From: Spirogloea muscicola
Lineage: Eukaryota; Streptophyta; Zygnematophyceae; Spirogloeales; Spirogloeaceae
Length of the DNA: 33,100 nt
Direction of reading: 5' to 3'
Assembly: GCA_009602725.1 (NCBI GenBank)
Contig: WELB01000026.1
Span: 793,702-826,801, forward strand
The position numbers and the translations under genes are program-made. This document shows, one piece after another, positions 32,118 to 33,100 of the stretch (within the stretch, counting starts at the first letter, position 1; each line of letters starts with the position of its first letter). The notes under the pieces were generated by a model, which ran no database searches, was not told the origin of the DNA, and saw only the letters and a program-made list of their open reading frames with translations.

Positions 32118-33100
32118 TTACCTCAAAGCAGCAGGCGACCTGCTCTTTTGCCAGCTGCATCGTAGACATACTTTTGAAATTACAGCTGTCAGGCCTGTAG
32201 TACACTCGGAAGGCTGCATTGACCGCCGCAGCGATGGCAGGCACTGAGCCTGTCGGTGCTGGGGCAGGCTGAGCGTACTAGCAGCAGACGTGGCTGCGAG
32301 GGCCATTGAGCGTCCCGCCATGTTGATTGCGTGCAGGCAGCCTCTGACGCTGAAGTTGACGACCTTCACCAGCTGGCCCATGGAGGTTCTCATTGCTTGA
32401 GCAGGCAAGGCGCACAGGCCCTGCACCTTCGTGAAGGGACGCTGCAGCCTCTCCAGCTTGACCCTGGTGGCGGCCGCCATGTTGCCTGCCGCCACATGAA
32501 GCTGGTGCTGCCTGCCAAGCGACATCTGAGTCATCAGGCCATAACACTGCGACTTCTCAAGGACGGGCTGGCTCGGCATGCCCGAGCGAGGCTAGCAGAG
32601 AGGAGGGATTGCTGCAAGCGGGGCGTGCCGACCTCGGTCGTCCAGGCTGGTGATGCGCTGCAGCAGGAGTCGTCGCGGCACTTTGAGAGGAGGGCGTGTG
32701 GCCAGCCGGACGCGCGCACGAGCACCAGCCTGCCACAGCCGCGTGCGCCACCGACGACGGCAGTAGAGCGCTCTGCATCGTCATCGAGCCTCTTGGAGAC
32801 TTGCTAATCGAGATGCTGCACACTGGCGCGGCTGGGGGCGTAGGCGGAGGGAGGTGCGAGAGCGGCTGGCGGCGAGCTGCGCGAGCTCCGAAGCCGAGCG
32901 CTGCAGGTGAGCCCGGCGGCCCGAGGGGGCCGCACGGCTGCAGCGGAAGCGGCGCCGGCGCGCCGGCTGCGGCTTGGGCGAGTCCGGCAGAGGCGGGGGT
33001 CAGGGACTGGACGTCGAGCGGGCGCAGCTCAGGGCTGCAAGTCCCGAGGCTGCCGTCGTGGCGCCGCCTCGTCCAGCCCGCCCGCGCCCGCGGCCGGCCC
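32118..33100 (-). CDS. possible coding sequence of unknown function, running off the window
   Basis: On the minus strand a frame is open from the window end to 32557 (Pro/Ala/Ser-rich). An overlapping frame, 32579-32118, has coding-like GC-rich third positions and includes GNMAAATRVKLERLQRPF, LVKVVNFSVRGCLHAINMAG and a TGA at 32118. The two frames would need a splice near 32560-32700 to join; candidate acceptors exist but none is decisive. The plus strand also stays open over 32331-32807, so even the strand is uncertain. No family is recognised. Confidence 0.25.

Noticed and set aside
1-33100. Prokaryotic systems: CRISPR arrays, operons, phage or toxin-antitoxin genes
   Set aside because: None is present. 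All firm genes are interrupted by spliceosomal introns, and the repeats seen are simple, tandem or foldback types.

Overview
This window looks like nuclear DNA from a green plant-lineage alga, most likely a chlorophyte of the trebouxiophyte type. Coding exons are GC-rich and are split by many short, less GC-rich GT-AG introns. Several genes belong to families shared with land plants: a PMI1-type NT-C2 protein, a plant-like SPT5, a plant-type receptor-like kinase and a plant-type SYT/E-Syt. A degenerate CCCTAAA-like stretch near the left end also fits plant-type telomere sequence. The lineage is inference; no rRNA or organelle marker is present. Every gene below was rebuilt by joining exons by eye, using splice consensus, phase continuity and family alignment remembered from plant homologues. 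No transcript or database support was available.

Layout from left to right. (1) 60-1693, plus strand: 3' part of a METTL23-like (Methyltransf_16) protein methyltransferase. (2) 1694-3276: non-coding, with a 30-bp palindrome and a perfect 14-bp stem-loop in the 3' region of the next gene. (3) 3277-10336, minus strand: nine-exon PMI1-like gene, about 1,770 residues, with an NT-C2 domain, a very long acidic and Ala/Gly insert, the conserved PMI1 C-terminal region and a terminal LysM-like module. Its last intron holds a ~60-bp-arm foldback. (4) 10337-11196: a GC-rich divergent promoter region with CGG repeats near both starts. (5) 11197-19168, plus strand: a 22-exon SPT5 gene of 1,092 residues, whose exons join in phase from start to stop. 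(6) 20098-21052, minus strand: a three-exon PLAC8 cysteine-rich protein. (7) 21126-22121: an assembly gap. (8) 22122-26280, plus strand: an extended-synaptotagmin/SYT-like ER-plasma membrane tether whose 5' end lies in the gap. (9) 27157-29952, minus strand: a single-pass receptor-like kinase that has lost the VAIK lysine, the helix-C glutamate and the DFG aspartate, so it is predicted to be a pseudokinase. (10) 30000-33100: poorly resolved, with possible minus-strand exons of unrecognised proteins.

The genes do not form a pathway or operon; this is an ordinary eukaryotic gene neighbourhood. PMI1-like and SPT5 share a head-to-head promoter, as PLAC8 and the tether probably do across the gap. 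Three products (PMI1-like, PLAC8, tether) are of membrane- or plasma-membrane-associated types, but a functional link is not shown. The most unusual signal is the intronic foldback at 3998-4151. Its arm differences are nearly all G-U pairs when read in the sense of the host pre-mRNA, which suggests a maintained RNA hairpin.
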